Assembly (NCBI GenBank): GCA_030529085.1 | Contig: JAUMXM010000016.1 | Location: forward strand, 1-40,029 | DNA from: Rikenellaceae bacterium | GTDB lineage: Bacteria; Bacteroidota; Bacteroidia; Bacteroidales; Rikenellaceae | Reading direction: 5' to 3' | DNA: 40,029 nucleotides | Part shown: positions 15,490 through 24,335 of the stretch, piece by piece | Layout of the letters: every line of letters begins with the position of its first letter | Numbering within the stretch: the first letter of the stretch is position 1 | The notes under the pieces: generated by a model | The model's database searches: none | What the model was told of the DNA's origin: nothing | The model's input: the letters and a program-made list of their open reading frames with translations, nothing else | Made by a program: the position numbers and the translations under genes

Positions 15490-16053
15490 TTAGTCGGCTT
15501 CGACCACAACGGGCATACCCACGTAGATCCAGCGCACAAGCCGCTTTAAATCCTCGTTCGTAAGGCGGATACAACCCTCCGTCGCACGCGAGCCAATCGA
15601 CGACGGCAGGTGGGTTCCATGAATGCCGATACCCTTGTGGGGCGGGGTCTTGAGTCGGATAAAATAGGGTCCATAGGCCCCCTCGATCATACCCAGGCCA
15701 TCCTTAAAGTCATGCTTCCATTGCGAGGCATCCTGTATCTCCTGAATCGTAAAAGTTCCCTCGGGGGTCTTCATATCCCCCTCCTTCTCCTTCTGGCCGT
15801 AGTTTATACCACAGGCGATCGGCAGCTGCAGTTGTTCGCGGCCAAGCGAATCGAGCACCGTAAGTCGGTAGGCGCGTTTCGAGACAAGCAACGAGCCGGA
15901 GAGGGGCTGCGCCACGGGGACTTCGACGCGCACTTCGACGGGGCGATCGACCTCGATCACACGCTCGACCACACGTACCGCCGAGCTATTGCGCTGCGTG
16001 GCACACGAAGCGAGCGAGAGAGAGCAGAGGAGCAATAATAGTTTCATTTTCAT
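15490..16053 (-). CDS. L,D-transpeptidase (YkuD family) lipoprotein
   Basis: A 187-aa lipoprotein (lipobox LASC, Cys17). Residues about 52-186 form a YkuD catalytic domain: KTPEGTF at 95-101, IHGTH with His145, and GSRATEGCIRL with the nucleophile Cys161. Such enzymes make 3-3 peptidoglycan cross-links or attach proteins to the wall; with a lipid anchor it would act in the periplasm. Between Cys17 and the domain is a short hydrophilic, Val/Arg/Glu-rich linker (VVERVIEVDRPVEVRVEVPV). The longest frame begins with TTG nine codons upstream; ATG at 16053 gives the correct leader. It is last in an operon with a BamA/TamA-like protein. Confidence 0.88.
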   Translation of the reverse strand: MKMKLLLLLCSLSLASCATQRNSSAVRVVERVIEVDRPVEVRVEVPVAQPLSGSLLVSKRAYRLTVLDSLGREQLQLPIACGINYGQKEKEGDMKTPEGTFTIQEIQDASQWKHDFKDGLGMIEGAYGPYFIRLKTPPHKGIGIHGTHLPSSIGSRATEGCIRLTNEDLKRLVRWIYVGMPVVVEAD

Positions 16054-16084
16054 AGGGTGATTATTTTTGATGGTTGACAACTAA

Positions 16085-17935
16085 TTAGCGATAGAGCAAC
16101 TCCTCGGGGCGCTGAGGGGTATAGCGATATTGCTGCAGATCGGGCTCCGACGAGAGGTGAATCCACTCACTCTTGGCCCAACCCGAACTGCCAAAGGCTA
16201 CACCAAGACGAATCTGAATGGTGCGAAAAACCAATCGCTCGTTACGCACACGTACGCCCAAGCCAAGCGAAAAATAGGGGTCATTTTTAAAGACATTGTC
16301 GCGGTAGCCGAGCCACCCGGCATCGAGGAAACCGAAGAAAGCCATCTTGAAGCCGAGGGGCTCGTAGGGGGTAAAAAAGACCGTCTCGCCGTTGGCCACC
16401 AAACGCGTGGTGCCGAGCACCCGTTTGTCGAGCACCTGCAACCCCGCCTCATCGGTAAAGCGAATCCACTCATCGGCACCCGTCATACGGCCCCACCCCT
16501 GCGTATAGCTAAGGCCCAGGAATTGGCGGATATTCGTGCGACGCACGCGAAACAGGTTCGAGAAGCCGCGCACCTGCACATCGAGCGCCGAGGGGCGCCA
16601 CTCATTCTTGGAATTGATATAGCTGCCAAGATCGAGCCTTCCCATCAGGTAGCCGATCTTCGTGAAGCCACCCATCGTATAGGAGAATCCCAGGTAGCTA
16701 TCCTTACTAAACTCGCCCCAACAATAACCGGCCGTAAGTTCGGCACGGAAACCCGACGAGAGGTACTCGCGACGACCATAGCCATAGATCATCGTAGCCG
16801 AATAGACCTTCTCGCGATACAGACCCAGGGCCGCCAACCACAAATCGCGATCGTGCAAGGCCGGATGGACGTGCAGAGCCGTTGAAGAGGGGCGCAAGGT
16901 GTAGTTGCGGTGCTGGTAGCGCGTCGTGAGGTAGAGGCTCGAACGCCAAGTCGGGAAGTAGTGGGCATAACCACCCCAGAGATCGAAACGGCGGCTGTTG
17001 ACCAATTCGGTGGTGTCGCGGTCGTAGAAACGATGCTCCTCCTTGGTGCGATCGTAGGCGATGCCCAATTCGTAGTCGGTGCGTTTCAGGAAATCTTTGC
17101 GCAACGCCATACGGAATTGCGACTCATGGAAGGAGCGGCCGGCTGAGAAATCGAACTCATAGAAGGAGCCCCAAAGGTTCGGGATGCGGTATTCGAAGAT
17201 GTTGCCGCCATAGCCAAAATCGCGGTAATTGATACCCGTCTCGAGACGCGCCTGGTGACCCATACCCCAAAGGTTCAACTCCGAAATTCCGAATGAAAAT
17301 TCACCGCCCGAGTGCACCGAAGCATCGGCATCGATGGTCCAGCTATCGCGGGTACGAATCACCACAGCAACACGGGTCGTATCGAGCGAATCGGGCTCGA
17401 TACGCACATCGACATCCGAAATATAGCGGCGCGACTGCAAGAGGAGCTTGTTGCGTGCCACCAACTCGGGATCGAGTCGATCGCCCACCCCAAAGAGCAG
17501 ATCGCGGCGGATAATCTTATGGCGGGTCAGCGTATGGAGATTATTACCGGCACGCTCCCACCAGTTACCGTTCTTATCGAAGGGGTGAAGACGTTCGACG
17601 TGGATGGCCGAAATCTCCCGACCTGCATAGGGGCGCAACGGTTCGGATTCGGCTTGCACACGACCTCGAGTCGTGGTATCGCGGTGAGGTCGGCGAAAGA
17701 GTGCGCGATAGAGCTCGCGCGTCACACGCGAATGTTCGGTCTTGGCGCGAATACTGTCGTAAAGGCGCTCGGTGCGATTGGTTTGAGTCGTATCAACTTT
17801 ATCGACGAGGGTAAAACGTTGCAGAGAAGCGCCGAGCGAGTCGACACGCCCATGGGGCGGATTATCGGCACGGGCTATGCTCTGTCCGAAAACGAACAGC
17901 AGGACAACAACTCCTATTTTACGCCATAAACCCAT
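16085..17935 (-). CDS. BamA/TamA-like outer-membrane protein (POTRA plus surface-antigen barrel)
   Basis: A 616-aa exported protein. A signal peptide (MGLWRKIGVVVLLFVFGQSIARA) is followed by a variable basic region to about 105 and a POTRA-like segment (IHVERLHPF; FGVGDRLDPELVARNKLLLQSRRYISDVDV; VAVVIRTRDSW). A large beta-barrel made of YxxR/WG-rich strands runs to the C-terminus. Only about one or two POTRA repeats fit, far fewer than the five of true BamA, so this is an accessory Omp85-like protein and not the main assembly factor. The frame can be extended four codons to a TTG, but ATG at 17935 is preferred. It lies 39 bases after the NUDIX gene and 31 before the L,D-transpeptidase. Confidence 0.78.
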   Translation of the reverse strand: MGLWRKIGVVVLLFVFGQSIARADNPPHGRVDSLGASLQRFTLVDKVDTTQTNRTERLYDSIRAKTEHSRVTRELYRALFRRPHRDTTTRGRVQAESEPLRPYAGREISAIHVERLHPFDKNGNWWERAGNNLHTLTRHKIIRRDLLFGVGDRLDPELVARNKLLLQSRRYISDVDVRIEPDSLDTTRVAVVIRTRDSWTIDADASVHSGGEFSFGISELNLWGMGHQARLETGINYRDFGYGGNIFEYRIPNLWGSFYEFDFSAGRSFHESQFRMALRKDFLKRTDYELGIAYDRTKEEHRFYDRDTTELVNSRRFDLWGGYAHYFPTWRSSLYLTTRYQHRNYTLRPSSTALHVHPALHDRDLWLAALGLYREKVYSATMIYGYGRREYLSSGFRAELTAGYCWGEFSKDSYLGFSYTMGGFTKIGYLMGRLDLGSYINSKNEWRPSALDVQVRGFSNLFRVRRTNIRQFLGLSYTQGWGRMTGADEWIRFTDEAGLQVLDKRVLGTTRLVANGETVFFTPYEPLGFKMAFFGFLDAGWLGYRDNVFKNDPYFSLGLGVRVRNERLVFRTIQIRLGVAFGSSGWAKSEWIHLSSEPDLQQYRYTPQRPEELLYR

Positions 17936-17974
17936 ACCCAAAATCAACGAAGAGAGGAAAGAAAAAGTATGTCG

Positions 17975-18589
17975 CTAACGACGCGCAATCTCACGCAGGG
18001 CATCCACCACGCGATGAATGGTCAGATAGCTCGTCGTAAGATGCTCCTCGACGGTGGGCTGATCGCACCAGGCCACCTGTTCGATGCCCTCCTCCGTTTG
18101 AGGCACAAGCTCGCGCTGCTCGGTCGAGCGGAGCAGGTACCAATGGGTGCGCTTCAGCTCCCAACGCTCTGTATAGCGAAAATAGTAGGCGTGGCGGGTC
18201 GAGCAGAGCGGCCGCAACACCTTGGCTTTGACGCCCGTCTCCTCCTCGATCTCGCGTGCAGCACATACATCGTAGCTCTCACCCGGCTCGACATGCCCCT
18301 TGGGAAGATCCCAACGCGCATTGCAGTAGATCATCAACCACTCGCCGCGTCCGTTTACGACTACACCACCTGCAGCCTCAATCTCCGTGAATTCGGTGGC
18401 AAAACGCGCCAAAGCAGCCTGCGGATCCGGCACGGGCACAATCAGCGTGTTGTGAGTTTCAAAAAAATTGAGTACCTTCGCTCTTGTGAGCGAAACAACC
18501 TCCGAGGCAGGGAGCACATAACCCTCTGCCGGCGAGCTTTCGTTGCTGAATATGAGCGCTTTATCTTGAAAATAGATAACCTCTACCAT
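17975..18589 (-). CDS. NUDIX hydrolase with an extra N-terminal domain
   Basis: A 204-aa cytoplasmic protein. The NUDIX box is complete: GHVEPGESYDVCAAREIEEETG (residues about 114-135) with the R-E-x-x-E-E-T-G core that binds the catalytic metals. About 70 residues precede the NUDIX fold, with the pattern VEVIYFQDKALIFSN and a conserved-looking LPVPD-like turn, and are not part of a standard NUDIX domain. The substrate may be a nucleoside diphosphate derivative; the sequence does not say which. The frame stays open far upstream, through the start region of the divergent peptidase gene, but the ATG at 18589 lies just after a promoter and is the credible start. It leads the operon with the Omp85-like and L,D-transpeptidase genes. 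Confidence 0.82.
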   Translation of the reverse strand: MVEVIYFQDKALIFSNESSPAEGYVLPASEVVSLTRAKVLNFFETHNTLIVPVPDPQAALARFATEFTEIEAAGGVVVNGRGEWLMIYCNARWDLPKGHVEPGESYDVCAAREIEEETGVKAKVLRPLCSTRHAYYFRYTERWELKRTHWYLLRSTEQRELVPQTEEGIEQVAWCDQPTVEEHLTTSYLTIHRVVDALREIARR

Positions 18590-18608
18590 CGCATAACCAG
18601 TTAGACTA

Positions 18609-18616
18609 CAAATGTA
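18609..18616 (-). promoter_or_regulatory. -7 element (TACATTTG) for the NUDIX-Omp85-LDT operon
   Basis: A perfect TAnnTTTG match on the minus strand 19 bases before the ATG, in the 55-base gap between divergent genes. The -33 box is poor. No matching element was seen for the rightward peptidase gene. Confidence 0.5.
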
Positions 18617-18644
18617 CGAATAAACACGAAAAACCACAACAGAA

Positions 18645-20756
18645 ATGAAAAAAATCCTCTTTATGATGGCTATTGCTACCTTGGGGCTTACGGCGTGCGA
18701 CGAGCAGAGCCCCGCGCCCCTCACCATCGACAACGCCCTGACAAGCGAGGAGGTTGCTGCCGCCCGCCTCACACCCGAAGTGATGTGGAAGATGAGCCGC
18801 GCAGGCCAATCTTCGCTCTCGCCCGACGGCACGCAACTTCTCTATGCAAAGACCGACTACTCGATGCAGGAGAATCGCGGCGTGACGACCCTCTGGATCG
18901 AGGATCTGGCCACGAAGGCCGTGCGTCAGCTCACCACCACCGAGTCGAACAACACCGCCCCGAGCTGGAGCGCCGACGGCAAGCATATCTACTTCCTCTC
19001 GAATCGTTCGGGCAAGATGCAGCTCTGGCAGATGGACGCCGAGGGTAACAATGTAAAGCAGCTCTCGAACCTCGATTGCGACATCGAGGGCTACGGCATC
19101 GCCCCCACGGGTGACAAAGCATGGTACGTGCGCGTTGTGCATGCAGCCGCACGTCGCTCGTCGGAGATCCACAGCGACATGGATAAGTCGAAGGGCCGCA
19201 TCTACGACGACCTGATGGTACGCCACTGGGACTACTGGGAGGAGGGCGACTACCGCCACATCTTCGTAGCCGACATCGTGAATGGCAAGCTGCAGGAGGG
19301 TGTCGATATCATCGGTGCCGAGGCTGCCTGGGATGCCCCCCTGGCCCCCTACTTCGATACGGCCGAGATCTCGTGGAACAACGCCGGTACTGTTCTCGCA
19401 TACACCTCGAAGCCCCTCACGGGTGCCGCCTATGCCGTGTCGACCGACTCGGATATTGTCCTCTACAACGTAGCCGAGGGCACCTCGCAGAACATCTGCA
19501 AGGGCGAAGAGAATGACCCCAACGTGATGCCGGGCTACGACAAATACCCCGTGTTCTCACCCTCGGATCGCTACATCGCCTTCCGTTCGATGCGCCGTGC
19601 CGGCAACGAGTCAGACAAGGAGCGTCTGTTTGTCTACGACACGCAGACGGCCGAGATGAAGGACCTGACCGAGGATTTCGACTACAACGCCGCCAACACA
19701 GTGTGGAAGGGTGACGAGGAGATCTACTTCATCGCGCCGATCGAGGCTACCCACCAGCTCTGCCGCGTGAAGCTCAACGATGGCGAAGTGGAGGTCATCA
19801 CGCGTGGCGACCACGACATCAACGCCTTCACGATGGCCGGCGAACAGATTGCCGCCGAGCTGACTACCCTGCAGATGGCTACCGAGTTCTTCACGATCGC
19901 CCAGGATGGCGCCATGGAGCAAATTTCGGCCATCAACAAGCCGATCTACGACGCCGTAGAGATGGGTAAGGTCGAGAAGCGCTGGGTGAAGACGACCGAC
20001 GGCAAGCAGATGCTGACGTGGGTGATCTTCCCGCCCCAATTCGACCCCGCAAAGAAGTATCCCACGCTGCTCTACTGCCAGGGTGGTCCCCAGAGCGTCG
20101 TTTCGCAGTCGTGGAGCTACCGCTGGAACTTCCAACTCATGGCCGCACAGGGTTACATCGTGGTAGCTCCGAACCGTCGCGGTCTCCCCTCGTTCGGCCA
20201 GGAGTGGCTCGATCAGATCTCGGGCGACTACTCGGGTCAGAACATCCGCGACTACCTCTCGGCCATCGACGATGTGAAGCAGGAGCCCTGGGCCGACGAG
20301 GAGCGCATGGGTTGCGTTGGTGCCTCGTATGGCGGTTATTCGACCTTCTTCCTGGCCGGCAACCACCAGAAGCGTTTCAAGGCCTTCATCGCCCACTGCG
20401 GTATCTTCAACTTCGAGTCGATGTATGGTCACACCGAGGAGCTCTGGTTCGTCAACAACGACTACGGCGGCGCCTACTGGGAGAAGGATAATGCCGTGGC
20501 ACAGCGTTCGTATGCCAACTCGCCCCACAAGTTTGTCAACAACTGGGACACCCCGATTCTCATCTTCACGGGCGAATACGACTACCGCATCCCCTACACC
20601 CAGTCGCTCGAGGCCTTCACGGCAGCCAAGCTCAAGGGGTTGGATGCCCGCCTCGTATCCTTCGAGAATGAGGCTCACCAGGTCTTCAAGCCCCAAAACT
20701 CGATGGTTTGGAACCGCGAGTTCTTCGGCTGGCTCGACAAATACCTCAAGGAGTAG
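18645..20756 (+). CDS. S9 family prolyl-oligopeptidase-type dipeptidyl peptidase, lipoprotein
   Basis: A 703-aa lipoprotein (lipobox LTAC, Cys18). The first two thirds form a beta-propeller with WD-like repeats (SLSPDGTQLLYAKT, PSWSADGKHIYFLSN, PVFSPSDRYIAFRS). The last third is an alpha/beta-hydrolase domain with the S9 triad: GASYGGYS (Ser561), GEYDYRIP (Asp646) and NEAHQVF (His678). The arrangement and the R-R-G and W-x-D elements fit subfamily S9C, which includes dipeptidyl-peptidase 5 of Porphyromonas. It probably cleaves dipeptides from peptides in the periplasm or at the surface; the exact specificity is not readable. Confidence 0.87.
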   Translation: MKKILFMMAIATLGLTACDEQSPAPLTIDNALTSEEVAAARLTPEVMWKMSRAGQSSLSPDGTQLLYAKTDYSMQENRGVTTLWIEDLATKAVRQLTTTESNNTAPSWSADGKHIYFLSNRSGKMQLWQMDAEGNNVKQLSNLDCDIEGYGIAPTGDKAWYVRVVHAAARRSSEIHSDMDKSKGRIYDDLMVRHWDYWEEGDYRHIFVADIVNGKLQEGVDIIGAEAAWDAPLAPYFDTAEISWNNAGTVLAYTSKPLTGAAYAVSTDSDIVLYNVAEGTSQNICKGEENDPNVMPGYDKYPVFSPSDRYIAFRSMRRAGNESDKERLFVYDTQTAEMKDLTEDFDYNAANTVWKGDEEIYFIAPIEATHQLCRVKLNDGEVEVITRGDHDINAFTMAGEQIAAELTTLQMATEFFTIAQDGAMEQISAINKPIYDAVEMGKVEKRWVKTTDGKQMLTWVIFPPQFDPAKKYPTLLYCQGGPQSVVSQSWSYRWNFQLMAAQGYIVVAPNRRGLPSFGQEWLDQISGDYSGQNIRDYLSAIDDVKQEPWADEERMGCVGASYGGYSTFFLAGNHQKRFKAFIAHCGIFNFESMYGHTEELWFVNNDYGGAYWEKDNAVAQRSYANSPHKFVNNWDTPILIFTGEYDYRIPYTQSLEAFTAAKLKGLDARLVSFENEAHQVFKPQNSMVWNREFFGWLDKYLKE

Positions 20757-20774
20757 GCTTCGGCCTACGATGAC

Positions 20775-20809
20775 AAAAAAAGGACCGTCCACTTGGGACG
20801 GTCCTTTTT
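20775..20809. terminator. Bidirectional terminator
   Basis: A 10-bp stem AGGACCGTCC/GGACGGTCCT around ACTTG, flanked by A and T tracts, between the peptidase and the convergent NusG-like gene. Confidence 0.85.
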
Positions 20810-20829
20810 GCTTCTTCATGGAGTTGCTA

Positions 20830-21369
20830 TTAGCCGATAACCTCCAGCTGATCGGGGCGTATGGTCGCCAGGGCTACGGCCATCACACCTTCGATGGCCA
20901 CCACCACACGACGTGTTCTGCGTCCGGGGACCTTAATCAAGATACCCTCCTGCCCCTCGCAATTACCTGCCAGAACACGCACGCGCTGACCAACCGAGAG
21001 GTTCAACTCTTCGGGATTGTAGAAGGTCAGCTCCTCGTCGTAGGTGTTCGTCACGGCGATAAAGCGCTGCATCTGATCGTCAGGCACCACGATCTTCTCG
21101 CCACCCTTGCGAATGATGTACTGCAAGTAGGGCAAACTCGTCTTTACGGCCTGCAATCGCTTCGGCTCACAATAAACGAAGATGAGGTTGTGGATAGCCG
21201 GCACCAACGCGCGGCGACGACGTCCACCCTGCACCTTCAATTCATAGCACATCGGGACAAAGCTCTCCACCTGACGCTCCTCAAGCGCCCGCTTCGCAAT
21301 CATCTCGCGGCGGTAGGTGGCACGCATCGCAAACCAGATCTTCTTCTCTGTCTTCTGTCCCGATTCCAT
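20830..21369 (-). CDS. UpxY-like NusG-family transcription elongation factor (orphan)
   Basis: A 179-aa protein with an N-terminal NGN domain (WFAMRATYRREMIAKRALEERQVESFVPMCYE; HNLIFVYCEPKRL) and a C-terminal KOW domain (SVGQRVRVLAGNCEGQEGILIKV). In Bacteroidota, such NusG paralogues (UpxY) head capsule or secondary-metabolite operons and keep RNA polymerase from terminating. Here it is last in an operon after a porin and a lytic transglycosylase, with no polysaccharide genes nearby. The frame extends back across the transglycosylase gene, but ATG at 21369, 17 bases after that gene's stop, starts the NGN domain correctly. It may act in trans on a distant locus. Confidence 0.82.
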   Translation of the reverse strand: MESGQKTEKKIWFAMRATYRREMIAKRALEERQVESFVPMCYELKVQGGRRRRALVPAIHNLIFVYCEPKRLQAVKTSLPYLQYIIRKGGEKIVVPDDQMQRFIAVTNTYDEELTFYNPEELNLSVGQRVRVLAGNCEGQEGILIKVPGRRTRRVVVAIEGVMAVALATIRPDQLEVIG

Positions 21370-21386
21370 AGTTCTCTCCCTCTTTT

Positions 21387-22088
21387 TTAACGAGCTACAC
21401 GGTTGCAGTAGCGGGCATAACGATCGCGCACATCGCGCACATAAGCCGCCGTCTGGCGATACCCCGTGAAACGGCCGCAACGGACCACTTCGTGCTCGTA
21501 ATAGGCCGGGTCGGCCTTGAGTTCCAAATAGCGAGCCACCGACTCCCACGAGTTGGGACACTCGCCGTGAGCCTTGGCCAGACGTCGTGCATCGGCTACG
21601 TGGCCGATACCGCTGTTGTAGGCGGCCAAAATCAGGCTCAAACGATCCTCCTCCGATGTCTCGGCCGGAATGCGCATCATCTTCGAGAGGGTATTCATCA
21701 GAAGATTGGCAATCCGAATGCTCGTTGCGGGGTCGTTCAGCGTCTCGGCGTCGATCTCGAACTGGCGAGCCACCGAGGGCATGATCTGCATCATACCGCG
21801 TGCACCGCGAGGCGAGCACAAATCGGGGGTAAAACGTGATTCGTGATAGGCTATGGCCGACATCAGTCGCCAATCGTTGCCCTCACTGTCTGAGATGTTG
21901 CGAAAGAGGTTGTCGTAGGCCGAGATGGCGTACTCACCCTCAGGGAGCAACATCTGGTTGTCATTCGGTTCCAATCGTTCAGCGTCCAAGGCGTTCGCAC
22001 GTGTTGTCGCGTCGATGCGGTCGTAAGTACCGCTCAGGATTGTCAAACCCAGGATGAACAGAATGACCCATAGGGTTTTTTTAAGCAT
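21387..22088 (-). CDS. Lytic transglycosylase (SLT domain)
   Basis: A 233-aa protein with one N-terminal hydrophobic segment (residues 3-20), an uncleaved anchor or signal peptide. Residues about 60-230 are a soluble lytic transglycosylase domain: the catalytic Glu in SAIAYHESRF, then SPRGARGMMQIMP and LILAAYNSGIGHV, the three signature motifs of the MltF/Slt group. It would cut peptidoglycan glycan strands in the periplasm, forming 1,6-anhydro ends. There is no N-terminal solute-binding domain as in full MltF. The gene is 44 bases after the porin gene and 17 before the NusG-like gene, in the same operon. Confidence 0.87.
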   Translation of the reverse strand: MLKKTLWVILFILGLTILSGTYDRIDATTRANALDAERLEPNDNQMLLPEGEYAISAYDNLFRNISDSEGNDWRLMSAIAYHESRFTPDLCSPRGARGMMQIMPSVARQFEIDAETLNDPATSIRIANLLMNTLSKMMRIPAETSEEDRLSLILAAYNSGIGHVADARRLAKAHGECPNSWESVARYLELKADPAYYEHEVVRCGRFTGYRQTAAYVRDVRDRYARYCNRVAR

Positions 22089-22132
22089 AAAATGTTGTTT
22101 TGCGGGCAGCTCACCGCGTCGAGTACAGCACG

Positions 22133-24265
22133 CTAATCATAGAAACCCCACGAAATACCCATCTTGAACATGCCCGGATTCATCGGGTGACCTGCGGCCG
22201 AGAAGTAGGCTCCCGAGCCGAACAGATCCTTGTTCAGATGCTGGTATTTGAGGAAGATTCGCATCCGCTTCCACTTGGCCATCACGAAGGCATCGACGTA
22301 GGGATACTCCCCGACCTCGATTTCGCGCTGGTTGTAATAGACCGACAATGCGGGGTTGTAGGACGGAGCGTAATACTTCGTATTATAGCGGCCGTCGAGA
22401 CCCAATTGCAGGCGTAATACATCCCTTACCACCCAGAACTCGTAGTACCACGAGAGGTAGGCGGCGGCCAGTGGCACCGGAACGACCTCTTGTTCCGTGC
22501 TCCACTGCAACAATACCCTGTTGTCCAAATGAAATCCGCCGAAACGGAAATCTTTGCGCAGATACACACCCGTGAGCGACACCTCACCATCGAATTGGGC
22601 CACATGGGCATCCGATCCGTAGTAGACGGCATCCGAGAGGACACTCTGCCAAGCCCCCACCTCAAAGGCGCGGCTCGGAATCGAGAATTTAACCTCAAAA
22701 CGGGTTTCAGTCTCCTTACTCAAAGGAGCGGACCACATATAGTGGTTCGAGAATAGATTCTCCTGCCAATAGCCAGGCGTGCGGCGCTCCATGCTGAAGC
22801 CGCCTTCGAGAATCAGGGGTCGGCCGCTAACATAACCGGTGAGGGCCAAATTACCACCCACCGTCAGGTCACCGCCCCGGTAGCCACTGGGGTGGAACTC
22901 GACATTCGCATCCCAGTTTACATACTTTTTGATCTTACCATCTATCTTGCCATAGAGGTAATAATCGGTCTTTTTAACCTTTTGGTACTCGCCCGAAAGG
23001 TAATCCTCCATCGCAAACTGCGAGTAGGTATGCATATTGATCCCCACACCCGCATCGAGCGTACCCAGCACACCGTTGCGATCCCACGGCTGCGCCTGCA
23101 CGAAGAAACGGTTCGAGATGCGACGCTCGTAGAGCGAGTCGCGCGTCTGCTCGGGGTTGATATACCAATCCTTGTAATATTCGCCCTTGGTCGAGACAAA
23201 ATCACCATTCTCGTCGCGGTGATCGCGCTCGTTGGTATACTCGGCACGAATATCCTCATAGGTTTTGCTCCAAGCCGAATACTCGAAGGCATGGCCGATA
23301 TAGACCGCCGAGAGGTCGGCCATCGAGAAGTCGCTGTCGGTCATGCGCTGCAGGGGAATACCATAGGTCTGCACCAGGTAGAAACCGTTGTTGCGATAGG
23401 TATTCTCAGCCTTCGACGAAGCGAGCTTCATCGGCACACCCGAGGACATCTGGAAGGTGGTATCGGCAATAGCCCACTCGCCTACCACACCACCATTCTC
23501 CTGCTGTTCGATGTGGTTGTTGTAGTAACCGGCATGGACCGAATAGCGACGACCCGTGTGGTTCACAGCGACCGAAAGCGTGTGGTTCTTCGTGCGCTGC
23601 CAATCGTACTGACCGCGCGTACCACGTGCCTTATACTCCAGATTGAAGCCCGTTGTCGGCGAGACATTTTGGGCATGCATGATGGCAAAATTCTCCTCGC
23701 GGAAACGTTTCTGACCCGACTCGATATAGTGCAGGCGGGTCATCGGCTTCTTCACGTTGTAGAAGGGGATATTTTCGAGCTTATAGACATAAGCATCGTA
23801 GGGTTGGGCAAAGGTGAAATCGAACTCCTGCGAACGGCGGAAGTAGTTGATCGGCATCGAGGATTGGCCCAAGGCTCCCTGCGAGATATCACCGACATCC
23901 TCCAAATAGAAGGGGTAGTCGATGCGGAAATCGGTCAAGGTGGTATCCATCTCGATCAAATTCACGCGGTTGAATTTACCCTCCATATTCCAACGGAAGT
24001 TGGGCAGAGCACGTACCGAATCGTCGAAGAAGTAGCTCTCCAAGGGTTTCTTGATGCGCTTCTCCTTCATGGTCGTATCCTGCGGCATTTCGCCCTCCTC
24101 GCCATCAACCTGCTCATAGGGATTCGATCCGTAGAGGTTGGTATTCTGGCCATTACGCTGTGCGCGCTGCAGGGTACTGGCGTCGAAACGCTGTGCAAAT
24201 GCAGAGCCGATGCCCATCAAAAGGCATCCGCAGAGAAGCACGATATTTCGGACTTTAGGCCACAT
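22133..24265 (-). CDS. Putative porin, outer-membrane beta-barrel protein
   Basis: A 710-aa exported protein (leader ending GIGSAFA-QRFD). It matches the Bacteroidota 'putative porin' family by its long N-terminal soluble part (SYFFDDSVRALPNFRW, DTTLTDFRIDYPF, LGQSSMPINYFRR) and a C-terminal barrel of about 400 residues with strand motifs such as LALTGYVSGRPLILEGGFSM and the aromatic ending MGISWGFYD. Family members are outer-membrane proteins of unknown cargo. It has a good promoter just upstream and leads the operon with the lytic transglycosylase and the NusG-like gene. Confidence 0.82.
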   Translation of the reverse strand: MWPKVRNIVLLCGCLLMGIGSAFAQRFDASTLQRAQRNGQNTNLYGSNPYEQVDGEEGEMPQDTTMKEKRIKKPLESYFFDDSVRALPNFRWNMEGKFNRVNLIEMDTTLTDFRIDYPFYLEDVGDISQGALGQSSMPINYFRRSQEFDFTFAQPYDAYVYKLENIPFYNVKKPMTRLHYIESGQKRFREENFAIMHAQNVSPTTGFNLEYKARGTRGQYDWQRTKNHTLSVAVNHTGRRYSVHAGYYNNHIEQQENGGVVGEWAIADTTFQMSSGVPMKLASSKAENTYRNNGFYLVQTYGIPLQRMTDSDFSMADLSAVYIGHAFEYSAWSKTYEDIRAEYTNERDHRDENGDFVSTKGEYYKDWYINPEQTRDSLYERRISNRFFVQAQPWDRNGVLGTLDAGVGINMHTYSQFAMEDYLSGEYQKVKKTDYYLYGKIDGKIKKYVNWDANVEFHPSGYRGGDLTVGGNLALTGYVSGRPLILEGGFSMERRTPGYWQENLFSNHYMWSAPLSKETETRFEVKFSIPSRAFEVGAWQSVLSDAVYYGSDAHVAQFDGEVSLTGVYLRKDFRFGGFHLDNRVLLQWSTEQEVVPVPLAAAYLSWYYEFWVVRDVLRLQLGLDGRYNTKYYAPSYNPALSVYYNQREIEVGEYPYVDAFVMAKWKRMRIFLKYQHLNKDLFGSGAYFSAAGHPMNPGMFKMGISWGFYD

Positions 24266-24293
24266 AACGATTCGATAAAAACGAAAATCGCGG

Positions 24294-24325
24294 CAAAATT
24301 ACTAAAAAATTTTCAAAATTCCAAA
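24294..24325 (-). promoter_or_regulatory. Promoter of the porin-transglycosylase-NusG operon
   Basis: On the minus strand TTTG (24325-24322), a 20-base spacer and TAATTTTG (24301-24294), full consensus. A second TAAATTTG overlaps the -33 box at 24329-24322. Confidence 0.7.
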
Positions 24326-24335
24326 TTTATGACTT

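Noticed and set aside
18590..18832. Upstream extension of the NUDIX frame to 285 codons
   Set aside because: It would run through the divergent S9 peptidase start and the NUDIX promoter; the translated extension has no family features.
21370..21873. N-terminal extension of the NusG-like frame to 347 codons
   Set aside because: The extra part overlaps the lytic transglycosylase in another frame; the NGN domain starts right after ATG at 21369, with normal intergenic spacing.
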